Positions 53,998 to 63,804 of a stretch of 64,000 nt of DNA are shown here, in pieces. The stretch's first letter is position 1; every line of letters starts with the position of its first letter. A model generated the notes under the pieces. It made no database searches and was not told the DNA's origin. It saw only the letters and a list, made by a program, of their open reading frames with translations. The translations under genes were made by a program, and so were the position numbers. Source of the DNA: Cyprinodon diabolis (lineage: Eukaryota > Chordata > Actinopteri > Cyprinodontiformes > Cyprinodontidae); the NCBI GenBank assembly GCA_030533445.1, contig CM060069.1, forward strand, positions 1,007,756-1,071,755. Reading direction: 5' to 3'.

Positions 53998-56900
53998 AAA
54001 CCTAATTTCTCATTATTCCTGTTAAACACACTCCACTTGTCTCAGTTTATGCCTGGTTACATCAACAAAACCCACACAATATGGCCCGACCAATACATCG
54101 AGTCCTAGTCCCGGACTGCCTATCTTGCTGCATGCAATCCGACGTACCAATCTGTCATACTTCCGTACGGCTTTCCTCTGATGTGGTCCCCATATATTTA
54201 AGTTTGGTCCCCAGACAGTACCATGACTTACAACTGGTTTTTAGTGAAGCCCGGGCTGAGTCGTTACCGCCTCACCGACCGTATAATTGCAGAGTCGATC
54301 TCCTGCCGCGTGCGCCACTGCCAACCAGCTGCCTATATAACATCTCTCGGGCCAAACGTGAGGCCCTAGAAAAATATATAAAAGAGTCCCTGGCATCTGG
54401 CTTAATCCATCCTTCCTCCTCTCCTCTCGGAGCAGGCTTTTTGTTTGTAGGGAAAAAAGATGACTCCCTCTGCCCATGCATAAATTATTGCGGGTTAAAC
54501 TCGATTAATGTTAAGAATACCACTTCTTTCCTCCGCTCTTGAACCTGTCCAGTCCGCCTATCTTCATCAAATTAGACCTGCACAACGCTTACCACTTAGT
54601 TTGGATTCTCCAGGGGGATGAGTGGAAAACAGCGTTCAAGACCCCACTTGGCCACTTCGAATACCTGGTTATGCCCTTCGGCCTGTGCAATGCTCTGTCA
54701 CACTTCCAGGCCATTGTAAATGACCTTTGAGACTTTCTGAACCTTTTTGTCTTTGTCTACCTGGATGACATCCTTATTTATTCTCAAAACCTGTCCGAGC
54801 ACCAACATCATGTGTGGCTGGTTCTCCAGTGGCTCCTGGAGAACCGCTTATTCGTTAAGGCCGAAAAGTGTGAATTCCACAAGTCCTCAGTTACCTTCCT
54901 CGGTCTCATTCTGGAGGGGGCGATCTGACCCAGAAAAGATCAAGGCGGTCCTTGATTGGCCGGTACGGAGACACGGAAGCAACTCCAACGCTTCCTCGCC
55001 AACTTTTACCGTTGCTTCATCAGAGGCTATAGTCAGATCGCCGCCCCCTCCATGCTCTGACATCGCCTAAGACCCCCTTCATCTGTAACCCTGATGCTGG
55101 CTCAGCGTTCACCGCATTGAAAGAAAAAATTTCCCTAGGACCCATCCTCATTCACCCAGGTCCTGAAAGACAATTCACTGTTGAGATAGATGCCTCTGAC
55201 ACTGGCGTGGGCGCAGTCCTTTCCCAGTGCTTGGACCATGATCAGAAGCTCCTCCCCTGGGCCTTCTCCCAACAACTGAGCCCCCCATGAGCAAAACTAT
55301 GACGTAGGAGAAAGAGAGCTGCTGGCCATTAAACTCGCCCTGGAGGAGTGGCGTCATTGGCTAGAGGGGTCCGAGCAACCCATGACCATCTGGAACGATC
55401 TTTAAGAACCTTGCCTACCTCCAAACCGCCAAGCGCTAACCCCAGGCAAGCCTGCTGGTCACTCTTCTTCTCTCGGTTCAACCTGTCCATTACCTACCAC
55501 CCAGGCTCCAAGAACCAGAAACCTGAAGCCCTTTCCCGTTAATATGCACCCCAGGACTTGAATAAAGTGCCAGCTCCCATCCTGCTCCCTACCTGCACCT
55601 TTGGTACCCTCCACTGGGAGATTGAGGACCTGATCAGACAAGCTCGGCACTCAGACCCTGACCCAGGTAACGGTCCTCCGAACCTATGTTCCCCTCTCTG
55701 TTCGCCCCCGTGTAATTCAGTGGGCCCAGTCATTTAAATTCTCCACCCATCCGGGCATTAACCGGACCCTCTCTTTCATCTCCCGGTGCCTCTGGTGGCC
55801 ATCGATGCCCAAGGATGTCCGGGAGTATGTCCTATCCTGCCCAGTCTGCGTTCAAAATAAGACCTCAAATAAACCCACATCGGGCCTTCTTGAGCCTCTT
55901 CCTGTACCCGAACGCCCTTGGTCCCACATCGCTCTGGACTTTGTCACTGGCCTCCCAGTGTCTCAGGGCAGGTCAACCATACTCACGGTGGTTGACCGAT
56001 TCTCCAAAGCCTGCCATCTGATAGCCCTCTGTAAGCTCACATCAGCCCTCCAGACTGCCCAGCTCCTGGTTAAATATGTTTTTCGCCTGCATAGCATCCC
56101 ACAAGTCATCCTGTCTGACCGTGGTCCCCAATTCATTTCTCAGGTATGCAAGGAGTTTGCCTAAGTCCTTGGGGCCAGGTATTCCCTTTCCTCTTGTTGC
56201 CACTCGCAGACCAACGGGCAGACAGAACGGCTGAACCAGAAGCTGGTGTCCGCTTTCTGCTGCCTGACTTCCACCAACTCAGCGGACTGGAGCAAGTACC
56301 TCGAGTCCCTGTGTCGAGTACACCCATAACTGCCACACCTCCACTGCCACTGGTTTCTCCCCCTTTGAAGTCATCGTAGGCTATCAACCTCTGCTTTCCC
56401 CAGCAGACATTAAACAGACCGGCGTCCAACATCACATCCGCTGCTGCCAGCAGATCTGATCCCAGACCATCCAGGCCCTCCAAAGAACTGCTGACCAGAA
56501 CCGCAGATTCACTGACTGGAGGCGAACTCAGCCAGTCTGGCTCTGCACCCAGGACATCCCCTCCGGCTCCACCCGCCGCAATCTGGCCCACCGCTACACT
56601 GGTCCCTATGAGATCCAAGTCATCATCAGTCCCACAGCCATCTGTCTATGTCTCCCTCCACACTCTCGAGTCCACCCTACTTTCCATGTCTCCCGGATCA
56701 AACCTGTGCTTTCCAGCACATTGTGCCCCATAGCCAAACCCCTCCTCCTACCCAGGACTACAAAGGGCGCCGGATCCAGAGGAATATGGACTCCTGTCGG
56801 CTGGGAAGAGGCTGGCAGAACCTTATCGACTGAGAGGGCAGCGGTGGTGACCATTGAGGAGGGGTGGGGTTGGGGTCCAGACTCAGCAGGTAGCGCTGTG

Positions 56901-57180
56901 CAGTTTTCTGCCTCTGCTCTCTCCACAGGTGACTGCAGTTGACAGGTGGGCATGGTACACACCTGCGGCTCGTTCAGCGGTGTGTGGCTGTGCTATAAGA
57001 ACAGCTCTCTGATAGCTGGAGGAGGCCAGAGTGTTAAGCTTGTGTGGTGCGCCTCAGTTGGCCACTGCCTTCTGAGAGCTCAAACGTTTCCTGCGTTAAT
57101 CCTTTTCTCCTGTGTCTCCCAGGTATCTTCACTGTTCTGATCCTGCTCCAGGTGTTTCCCCCGTGCTCACCTGGTGCCAG
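53998..57180 (+). mobile_element. Degenerate Ty3/gypsy retrotransposon of chromovirus type
   Basis: An internal pol region is recognisable in correct order (pre-RT, RT, RNase H, integrase, chromodomain-like tail). No gag, protease or flanking LTR pair is visible, so both ends appear to be lost. It lies between the antisense LINE end at 53997 and an unidentified dispersed repeat near 57190. The Ty3/gypsy call is firm from motif order; the chromovirus (sushi-like) subgroup is inferred from the integrase and the C-terminal tail. Confidence 0.85.
54081..56850 (+). pseudogene. Gypsy-type pol polyprotein, multiply frameshifted
   Basis: Visible pieces are the RT N-terminal part ([20 protein letters not shown] at about 54377, [13 protein letters not shown] at about 54560, [12 protein letters not shown] at about 54676) and the catalytic [11 protein letters not shown] at about 54755. 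RNase H follows ([18 protein letters not shown], about 55172), then the integrase zinc finger ([24 protein letters not shown], about 55750-55850) and the integrase core (ALDFVTGLP and [12 protein letters not shown], about 55930-56150). A degenerate chromodomain-like tail ends near 56830 (RLGRGWQNLID then a stop). At least six stops or frameshifts break it, so it is inactive. Confidence 0.88.
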
Positions 57181-57189
57181 CAAGTCGGG

Positions 57190-57316
57190 CAGGGGCGGAG
57201 CTAGATGGGGGGCCAGAGGTGGCCATGGCCACCCTTACCCAATCATTGGCCACCCCTTTGCCCCCCTACCATTTTTTCCTTATAATACAGACGGTGACAG
57301 CGGTAATACTTTCAAC
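57190..57316. repeat. Edge of an unidentified dispersed element interrupted by a hAT insertion
   Basis: GGGGCGGAGCTAGATGGGG, then GGTGGCCATGGCCACC and ATTGGCCACCCCTTTG, looks like the end of a fish DNA element into which the hAT at 57317 inserted. Its other end might lie between 58615 and 59300, but I cannot place it. Confidence 0.3.
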
Positions 57317-58606
57317 TAGGGCTGCAACAACGAATCGATAAAATCGATAAAAATCGACTTTTAAAAGCGTTGGCAACGAATTTCATCATCGATTAGTTGT
57401 GTCGCGCGATTAATGCGTCATCCGCCGCCGTCGTCATTGCCGTGGGGCGCCTCCCCCATCCCAACTCCGCTCCCGCAGGAGTCCCTCTCAGCGCTGCAGT
57501 CAGAGGATGTTTACCCTCAGCGTCCAGACTGCAAATGAAGCGCGCATGCGCCGGGATTGACGGCGCAAATTGATCACAATAATTAAAATAGCCTGCGCTT
57601 TGTAAAGCGAAAAAAGTCGTAACATGCAACTTTTGTAAAAACAAATGATAATGGCACGGAAGCACCACTGTTATGATGCAGCACCTGAAAAGGAAACACG
57701 CTGGAGCCTTCGATGGCAGTGAAGAGAGCTGATCAGCAGGGTGAGCGGCCATGTTTGTTTGGTTTTAAAGTGGGGAAACGTAACGTTAGTTTCTCAGGTA
57801 GCTCATCTGATGCTTTCCTTACCGTGTTAGTAGGTTACAGACAGTGATAAGGTTGGCTACTTATTTTACTTTTCATTTCATTTGAATTAGCTTAAGCAGC
57901 GTTTATATTTTCTTTATAAATAAATTAACTTGCAAATTATGAGGGCAAGGCTTTTAAAGTTTAAATCTTCTGGCAAAGATAAAGTAAAGATCCTGCAATT
58001 TATGGAAGTAAAGCAGAATAAAATCCATCAAGATCAGTAATATGTCAATTAATTATCTGCCACATTCCCATGTAAATATCTGTCTGTGGAGGATGTGTTT
58101 TTTAGCTCCCCTAGTTCTCTCATTTTTATTCCAAATACAATTTATAATTTGAATCACAGGCTATTTTTATCTCTATGGTTCAGTATTTTCTCAAGTAGCA
58201 ACTTTAACTGCTATACTTTCCTGTCTTAAAAGGCAGAACTCTTCTAGTCTAAAAAAACTCATTTGTTGAAATGGGGGGGCCTATTGTTTGAGCCCCTTAG
58301 GGGCTTTTAAAAACAAAAACGTCTTTTTTTGCGCCTTATGAAACAAAGTAGCCTATATTTTGTGGATGTACAGCTACATTTCTCATGTAAGTTTGCGTAG
58401 TTTTAACACAAACATTTATTTTTCATATTGCACCAGGACAGTTAATGAGCAACCTGCACTTGTGTGCTTGTTTGTTCTGTCTAAAATGTTTATTTTGGAA
58501 TAAAGAGGTTAGTATAAAAAATATTTTTTATCCGATTCATTGATTAATCGAAAAAAAAATTTCGGCCATTCATCGATTTTTAAAATAATCGTTAGTTGCA
58601 GCCCTA
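57317..58606. mobile_element. hAT-family DNA transposon, internally deleted, with intact termini
   Basis: Both ends carry the perfect 12-base inverted repeat TAGGGCTGCAAC (57317-57328 and, inverted, 58595-58606). The same eight bases CTTTCAAC flank it at 57309-57316 and 58607-58614, the 8-bp target duplication expected of hAT elements. The subterminal regions are rich in ATCGAT/AATCGA motifs. The 1,290-bp length and absence of a transposase core make it non-autonomous. A relic of a BED-type zinc finger lies near 57616-57705. Confidence 0.93.
57616..57705 (+). pseudogene. BED zinc finger remnant of a hAT transposase
   Basis: In one plus frame the sequence reads CNFCKN, two stops, then STTVMMQHLKRKHAG, matching the C-x2-C...H-x4-H pattern of the DNA-binding BED finger at the N-terminus of hAT transposases. 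The stops show decay. Nothing of the catalytic domain or dimerisation region remains. Confidence 0.65.
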
Positions 58607-58614
58607 CTTTCAAC

Positions 58615-59540
58615 TGGAATGTTTTAACTTATTTAACATTTAAATTTTATATATGTGAACTATTACCTGACAACAAAAACCATGTGGTTAATTATGCACA
58701 TCAATATACTAACAAACAGAAATACAGAGTTAATGCTGTTTTCAGAACTAGATTTTGTCTTAAAGTGGTAAAGAGGAAACTATCTCTCTGCGAGTCATCT
58801 AGGAATCTCACTGAAATCGGAGATAAATAACTACTTTAATAATAACTAATCCATGTAATTTAGATATTAGCACATGTAAATATAAATGTTATGCTCAATG
58901 ATTATTAATAAAAGTAGGTTAGTAATGACAATGAATAAGATGTTCGCGCCAGAACTCAAAACTGAAAGAATTTTGTCACCTTTAATTTAGACAGCATGCA
59001 TGTTCAAATAAATGCCTCTATTTGTTAGCAAAGACTGTAGGAAAGTAAAGTTTGTCTTCATTTAGAAATTATGGCTGTTGTGATGATTTATTTTCCTTTT
59101 AGAACAGTATAGATTGCGCCTTGGCGCGCGCCGGCTACCATTCATCCATCCTGTCCGCTGAACTGCTGCTAGTTTTCCTCTCATGCCTGGAAGATGTCTA
59201 GAGCTGCTACCACAGATCATCTCGCTCTCCAGATGAACGATTCAGATGAGCTAGAATGAATAGAAGGGGTAGAGCGTAGCCGCCTGAGGCCCGGGATGCC
59301 TGGCACTACTACAGTCCAGATGACGTCATACACACGCAGCTTTGCTTTTAAAAGATATAAATATAAAAACATAACGGCGGATGTCTGGGGGACAGTGATT
59401 GGCCTCCATGTTCTGAATGCTGGCGTACCATAAAGAATAAATGATGAACAGTTTAGTTTGTGCCTTCAAGTCGTTGCTCATAGGAAGACGTTACTGGATA
59501 TAACCTAACGGAATATCTTCAGAACGGCTCCAGATGACAC
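58615..59540. other. Intergenic sequence, no gene seen
   Basis: This is AT-rich DNA with no credible coding region. A short GC-rich stretch (GCGCCTTGGCGCGCGCCGGC, near 59116-59135) stands out but is not attributable to a feature. Confidence 0.45.
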
Positions 59541-59796
59541 TATCCAATCCACTTTATTTATATAGCACGGTTTAAATAAACACAAGGTTTCCAAAGTGCT
59601 GCACAAAAAGATAAAATAACTAAAATAAATAAAAGTAAATAAAATAAAATAAAAGCACTGCCCGCACATAATAAAAATATGCATGTGTATACATAAAATC
59701 AACATGTACATAAAATCAACATGTGTACATAAAATCAATACTCTACATGGTGTTAAAAGCCAAAGAAAAGAGGTGGGTTTTAAGAAGAGTTTTAAA

Positions 59797-59985
59797 ATGA
59801 GACAGAGAGGTGGCCAGAGAGGTGAGACAGAGACAGAAATGAGACAGAGAGGTGGCCAGAGAGGTGAGACAGAGACAGAAATGAGACAGAGAGGTGGCCA
59901 GAGAGGTGAGACAGAGACAGAAATGAGACAGAGAGGTGGCCAGAGAGGTGAGACAGAGACAGAAATGAGACAGAGAGGTGGCCTG
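59797..59985 (-). repeat. 42-bp tandem repeat in the LINE RT C-terminus, about 4.5 copies
   Basis: ATGAGACAGAGAGGTGGCC recurs at 59797, 59839, 59881, 59923 and 59965, an exact 42-base period. In the minus frame each unit adds 14 residues (HFCLCLTSLATSLS) before the conserved LINE C-terminal HFKTLLKTHLFSLAF. The expansion therefore preserves the frame. Confidence 0.95.
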
Positions 59986-60053
59986 TATAATGTGCAGGCA
60001 ATCCGTTCCAGAGTTTTGGAGCTGCAACAGAAAACGCTCGATCCCCTCTGAGC

Positions 60054-60975
60054 TTAAGCCTTGCTTTCAGGAGCAGCTGACCTGAGAGATCGGCTGGGAG
60101 TGTAGGGCTGCAGCAGCTCAGAGAGGTAAATTGGGGCAAGGCCATTCAAGGCTTTAAAAATAAATAAAAGAATTTTAAAATGAATCCTAAAATGGACGGG
60201 CAGCCAGTGGAGTGAAGCTAAAATAGGTGAAATGTGCTCGTACTTGCGTGTGCCAGTTAAAAGACGTGCAGCAGCATTTTGAACCAGTTGAAGACGAGCA
60301 ATTGAGGACCCAGCAATCCCCACATAAAGTGCATTACAGTAATCCAGCCGAGTGGTCCTAAAGGCGTGGATTACTGTCTCAAAGTGCCGTCTCTGAAGGA
60401 CTGGTTTGATCTTTGCCAGCTGCCTTAGCTGGAAAAAGCTAGATTTTACTACAGCTTTTATCTGGCTATCAAATTTAAGGTCTGAGTCCACTTTTACCCC
60501 GAGATTTCTTACAATTGGTTTATAATATTGCGCCAGAGAACCGAGATCAACTGGGGGGGGGGGGGGGATCACAGATGTACCACCAAAGACCATGACTTCT
60601 GTCTCTTCTTCATTAAAATTCAGAAAATGTAAAGAAATCCAAGCTTTAAGGTCATGTAAACACTTTAACAGTGGTTCAACAGAGTAGGAATCAGCCTTTT
60701 TGAGGGGGACATACATCTGGCTGTCATCAGCATAACAGTGAAAGGAAATGCCATGTTTCCTAAGAATGGAGCCAAGTGGGAGTAGATAGAGAGAAAATAA
60801 AAGAGGGCCAAGCAGGTGCCCTGTGGGACCCCACATGAGAGAGGAGCAGTGGAGGACACAGAGTCATCAAGGCTGATACAGAAAGTCCGATGTGACAGGT
60901 AGGACATGAACCATTCCAGTACTAAGCCCCATACTAAACTCATATGGGAGAGTAGAACATGATGGAATAACGGAA
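60054..60975 (-). pseudogene. LINE reverse transcriptase fragment, antisense
   Basis: Motifs on the minus strand are LEWFMSYLSHRTFC, then SCGVPQGT, LLFSLYLLPLGSILRKHG, the catalytic FHCYADDSQMYVPL, NEEETEVMVFGG, TTRLDYCNALYVG, LQLVQNAAARLLTGTRK and ISPILASLHWLPVHFRI. A frameshift lies around the GVPQG motif (frames change near 60800-60840) and a long G run at 60552-60567 adds prolines. The C-terminus continues into the 42-bp repeats. The endonuclease and the RT N-terminal half are absent. Confidence 0.9.
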
Positions 60976-61500
60976 AATCAAGGACCAATGAAAAAAAAAA
61001 ACGAAATTCCCCTTTAAAAACATGACAGCATGTGGATAGTTTGTTTCCCTCTAAATTGCCTTGAAGCATTTTTTTAATAAACATTTAAGTTTAAAAAATA
61101 AAAACGAAACTGGTTCCTAGAAAAAGTAGATTATAGGTTTATGATGTTAAAACCCTAAAATAACCTTTTATAATTACAGAGATATTTTTTTATATTTCCA
61201 ATAGGCCTATTATAATTTATTTGTTCAGCTTTTTATTTTGCTTTTGTGTTAGAATCATAATTTACTCTTGAAAATATCTGTCACTTTTTCAAAGACAAAT
61301 TGACAGAAATAAACAAAATAGTTTTAGTTTATTCGATGTAAAATAAAACAAAAACGCCAAAAAATAAAACAGTACAATAGATAATTAATTAATGAATAAA
61401 TAGATTAATGAATAGATAAATAATTTAATGAATGAATAGATCGATCGAAATGTGAAGATGATTTTCTTCTGTAAAGCTCGCGTCTATATTTAGGCTTCAG
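60976..61500. other. AT-rich intergenic sequence upstream of lmx1b
   Basis: A/T-rich DNA with repeated AATGAATAGAT-type words near 61390-61440. No gene or recognised regulatory element is visible. Confidence 0.45.
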
Positions 61501-61754
61501 TTTTCTCGCCCCGTGGAGGCGGATCCATCCGCGGCAGAGTGTGGATGTGGGACCAGGAGGAGGGCTTCACTTGGTCTCCTCCTGAGGAACAGAGCGGCCT
61601 TCATTTGGGCATCAGGCCGCCGCTGCTCGGCCTCTTCTCTGCGCACATCTGGATCCCCCACATCTGCAGGGCAGAGGTCTCCCTAGAGGTTCCTGCTGCG
61701 CTCCACTGGTTCCCCAGATGATTTCAGGACAACAGGACCCGAACCTGACCTTTT

Positions 61755-61878
61755 ATGGAAACTACTACACCTGCGTCGCGCGCAATAAGGCGCGAGGCGG
61801 CGATCAGCGCGCGCGGCGCCGCGGAAGGAAAGATGTTGATCGGGGATCAGGCGCGCTCCTCTGTGAGCAGCTCTGCTG
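61755..61878 (+). CDS. lmx1b: lmx1b exon 1 coding part (inferred)
   Basis: The start at 61755 is chosen by resemblance to the long vertebrate LMX1B form; the alternative start is 61833. The exon is assigned to end at 61878 before donor GTGAGC, phase 1. Further equivalent donors follow every 18 bases, so the real end could be any of several. It is GC- and CpG-rich, as expected near a promoter. There is no transcript evidence. Confidence 0.6.
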
Positions 61879-62805
61879 GTGAGCTCAGCTCTGCTGGTGA
61901 GTTCAGCTCTGCTAGTGAGTTCAGCTCTGCTAGTGAGCTCAGCTCTGCTGGTGAGCTCAGCTCTGCTGGTGAGCTCAGCTCTGCTGGTGAGCTCAGCTCT
62001 GCTATAGTGAGTTCAGCTCTGCTGGTGAGCTCAGCTCAGTCTGAGCTTTGGAGGTTTCATTCTGCAGGCAATCAGTTTAACTTCACTTCAGCCTCTGCTT
62101 TGATCTGAGTTAGAAACTCCTGAAAGAGTCTGAAACATTTAAAAGGATACCCAGGATGATAGTGTCCATAGTGAAATACATGATATAATCATCATTTATC
62201 ATATTGGAGCAATAAGGTATTATAAAAATAAACGGATTATTCAATAAATAAATAAAAAATTGTATTTCCTGGCAGAGGAAGATTTTTTTTAAATTTTTGG
62301 TTTAAAATCACAAATAAAAGTCTGAAGGTTTTAAATCCTTTAATTTAGACCAACATGATGATAGAAAATGGAAACCTGAGGAGCAGGATAAAAGGAGACA
62401 CAAAGGAGCCAATGGAATGACAGCATTTAATCTATTTTTCCATTTCTATATCTGAAGAAAAGCAGTTTTATTTCCAAATACCTCCAGAAAACAAGGCAGA
62501 TATTTCCAAAGCAATGCTTCAGTGAAGCCTCATGGATTCCTGTTTGGCCCCAGAGAGAAGCTCCTTCCTCAGGCTCCTCTCTCTGGGGCCTCCAGGCTGA
62601 TGCTGTGTCCCTCCCCAGGCTGGGACTCTCCTCCTCGGGCCACGTGTGAGGGCTGCACGCGCATCATCTCGGACCGCTTCCTGAAGAGGGTCAACGGCGC
62701 GTCTTGGCACGAGGAGTGCCTGCAGTGCGCCGCGTGCCAGCAGCCGCTCACCGCCACCTGCTACTTCCGGGACAGCAAGCTGTACTGCAGGAGCGACTAC
62801 CGGAG
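61755..62805 (+). CDS. lmx1b: LIM-homeodomain transcription factor LMX1B-type, 5' part (exons 1-2)
   Basis: LMX1B proteins are nuclear factors with two LIM domains and a homeodomain that pattern dorsal limb or fin, kidney, eye and monoaminergic neurons. Exon 2 (62619-62805) encodes the first LIM zinc-binding domain. The inferred exon 1 (61755-61878) starts [10 protein letters not shown], with a second in-frame methionine at 61833 (KMLIGDQ). This mirrors the two starts of vertebrate LMX1B, where a conserved K-M-L motif marks the shorter form. Joined at phase 1 it reads SSSAG then [12 protein letters not shown], aligning in position with the family's G-x-D-x-P-x-x-A-x-CEGC. The second LIM domain, homeodomain and remaining exons lie beyond the window. 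Divergence from tetrapod LMX1B suggests one of the fish duplicates (a or b), not resolved here. Confidence 0.85.
61863..62041 (+). repeat. 18-bp repeat carrying GTGAGY splice-donor motifs at the lmx1b exon 1 border
   Basis: About nine units of GCTCTGCTGGTGAGCTCA follow the exon 1 coding sequence. GTGAGC or GTGAGT occurs at 61879, 61897, 61915, 61933, 61951, 61969 and 61987, all in the same phase, and then at 62007 and 62025, shifted by two bases. Confidence 0.9.
62042..62618 (+). other. lmx1b: Inferred lmx1b intron 1
   Basis: This is AT-rich sequence between the donor array and the acceptor CCCTCCCCAG, ending at 62618. No other feature is seen. Confidence 0.5.
62619..62805 (+). CDS. lmx1b: lmx1b exon 2, first LIM domain
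   Basis: 187 bases with a phase 1 acceptor (CCCTCCCCAG) and donor GTAGGA at 62806, phase 2. The peptide contains [30 protein letters not shown] and LYCRSDYRR. All eight LIM1 zinc ligands are present in the pattern C-x2-C-x17-H-x2-C-x2-C-x2-C-x16-C-x2-D. The residues [19 protein letters not shown] and CYFRD favour LMX1B over LMX1A. Confidence 0.93.
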
Positions 62806-63058
62806 GTAGGAGGGTAGGGCCCGGGGCCCGGGGCCCGGTCTGCGGTGCGGGAAGCTGCGGGGCTCCCGCTGATACTCAGATGATCACAGTAGAAAGGATC
62901 CGATATTTCAGACTCAGAAATAAAAATAAAGCAGGGATGGATTTTCTTCCCTTGCAGTTATTTATTTACCGGGAGGCACAGAAACACAGAACACGGAAAC
63001 AGTTATTCCATATTCCATTTATTTTGAAGGTTTTATATGATTTTTTATAGTAAATCAT
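62806..63058 (+). other. lmx1b: Start of lmx1b intron 2
   Basis: A short GC-rich run (GGGCCCGGGGCCCGGGGCCC, near 62817-62836) follows the donor, then AT-rich intron sequence. No other feature is seen. Confidence 0.5.
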
Positions 63059-63391
63059 TCAGACTCTGATCTTCTTCCAGTACTTCAAATATTCACATTT
63101 ACTCGTTTCCCTGATATCTTTACACGCAGCAAAATTTTCTGTTTCATGTTTCTGAATTTTAGAAAGAATTGAGTCATTTTCATGCAAATCTTCAGCTGGT
63201 AATTCATCCTTCTGCTTTTTTATATTGATTCTCTCTGATCGATTATTGCAAAGATTCATTGAAACCTTTAGAGCAGAACTGGGATTTTTTTCTGTAATTT
63301 TTCTTTGTCCAGCATTCAGACAAAGTGACCGGTAATAACATGATATTAATATGATAAACAGAAACCAGAGTAGAAAACCAGAAAAAAACAT
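63059..63391 (-). CDS. Unrecognised 110-codon open frame with signal-peptide-like start
   Basis: The minus-strand frame begins MFFSGFLLWFLFIILISCYY, a hydrophobic leader, followed by a charged stretch of about 85 residues with four cysteines and several Lys-Lys or Arg-Lys pairs. I do not recognise it. It lies inside the presumed lmx1b intron in AT-rich DNA, where such frames can arise by chance, and no splice sites or promoter elements are evident. Most likely a chance frame. Confidence 0.12.
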   Translation of the reverse strand: MFFSGFLLWFLFIILISCYYRSLCLNAGQRKITEKNPSSALKVSMNLCNNRSERINIKKQKDELPAEDLHENDSILSKIQKHETENFAACKDIRETSKCEYLKYWKKIRV

Positions 63392-63804
63392 GTTTGCATT
63401 TTTTTCCTAAATAAACAAAAAGGAAAAAAAAAATTTGAGAGCAAATAAAAAATAAAAGAAAATTCCATAAAGCTGATAAATTAAATCAACATTTCATCCC
63501 ATCAGTGCAGATATTTTCTGGGCATTTCTAAAATAGATGAAGCATAAAAAATAAAATAAAAAAAAAAATAAGCAAAGAATCATTCCCTGAATCCTGCCTG
63601 TGGTCCCCTGGGCCCCAAACAGCAGGGGGGCTGTGGCTCCGCCCACTTTGCTGAGACAGCAGCGGTCAGATTTCAGCGGTCATGAACTCTCCTTGGCTGG
63701 AGATGCTGAGCAGAGCTGGAGGCCACAGGCCCCGCCCACAAGACATTCATTTTATTTTCCCATCATAATAATATAGTGATGATGATGATGATGATGAAAA
63801 TTTC
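63392..63804. other. AT-rich sequence, no gene seen
   Basis: A-rich stretches (63400-63570), a short GC-rich patch near 63600-63740 and a GAT microsatellite (63776-63796). Nothing coding is supported. Confidence 0.45.

Larger units (their letters stand above)
59541..60975 (-). mobile_element. Antisense L2-like LINE of another subfamily
   Basis: The minus strand runs from mid-RT to the 3' end, terminating with a GCTATATAAATAAAG tail followed by TGGATTGGATA. The 5' side is truncated near 60975. It differs clearly in sequence from the L2-like copies at 32603 and 50624. It contains a 42-bp tandem expansion. Confidence 0.88.

Noticed and set aside
57393..57752. Minus-strand frame of about 119 codons in the GC-rich part of the hAT element
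   Set aside because: No domain is recognisable, and the BED-finger relic on the plus strand overlaps it. It is a shadow frame.
59683..60051. Plus-strand frame of about 120 codons with an RQRGGQRGETETE repeat
   Set aside because: It is the complement of the 42-bp expansion in an antisense LINE; the recognisable protein is on the minus strand.
61861..62108. Continuous Ser/Ala/Glu-rich coding extension of lmx1b through the 18-bp repeat
   Set aside because: Reading through would not join exon 2 and would lack the conserved G-x-D-x-P context. The repeat is better explained as an exon border with repeated donors, although transcripts are needed to settle this.
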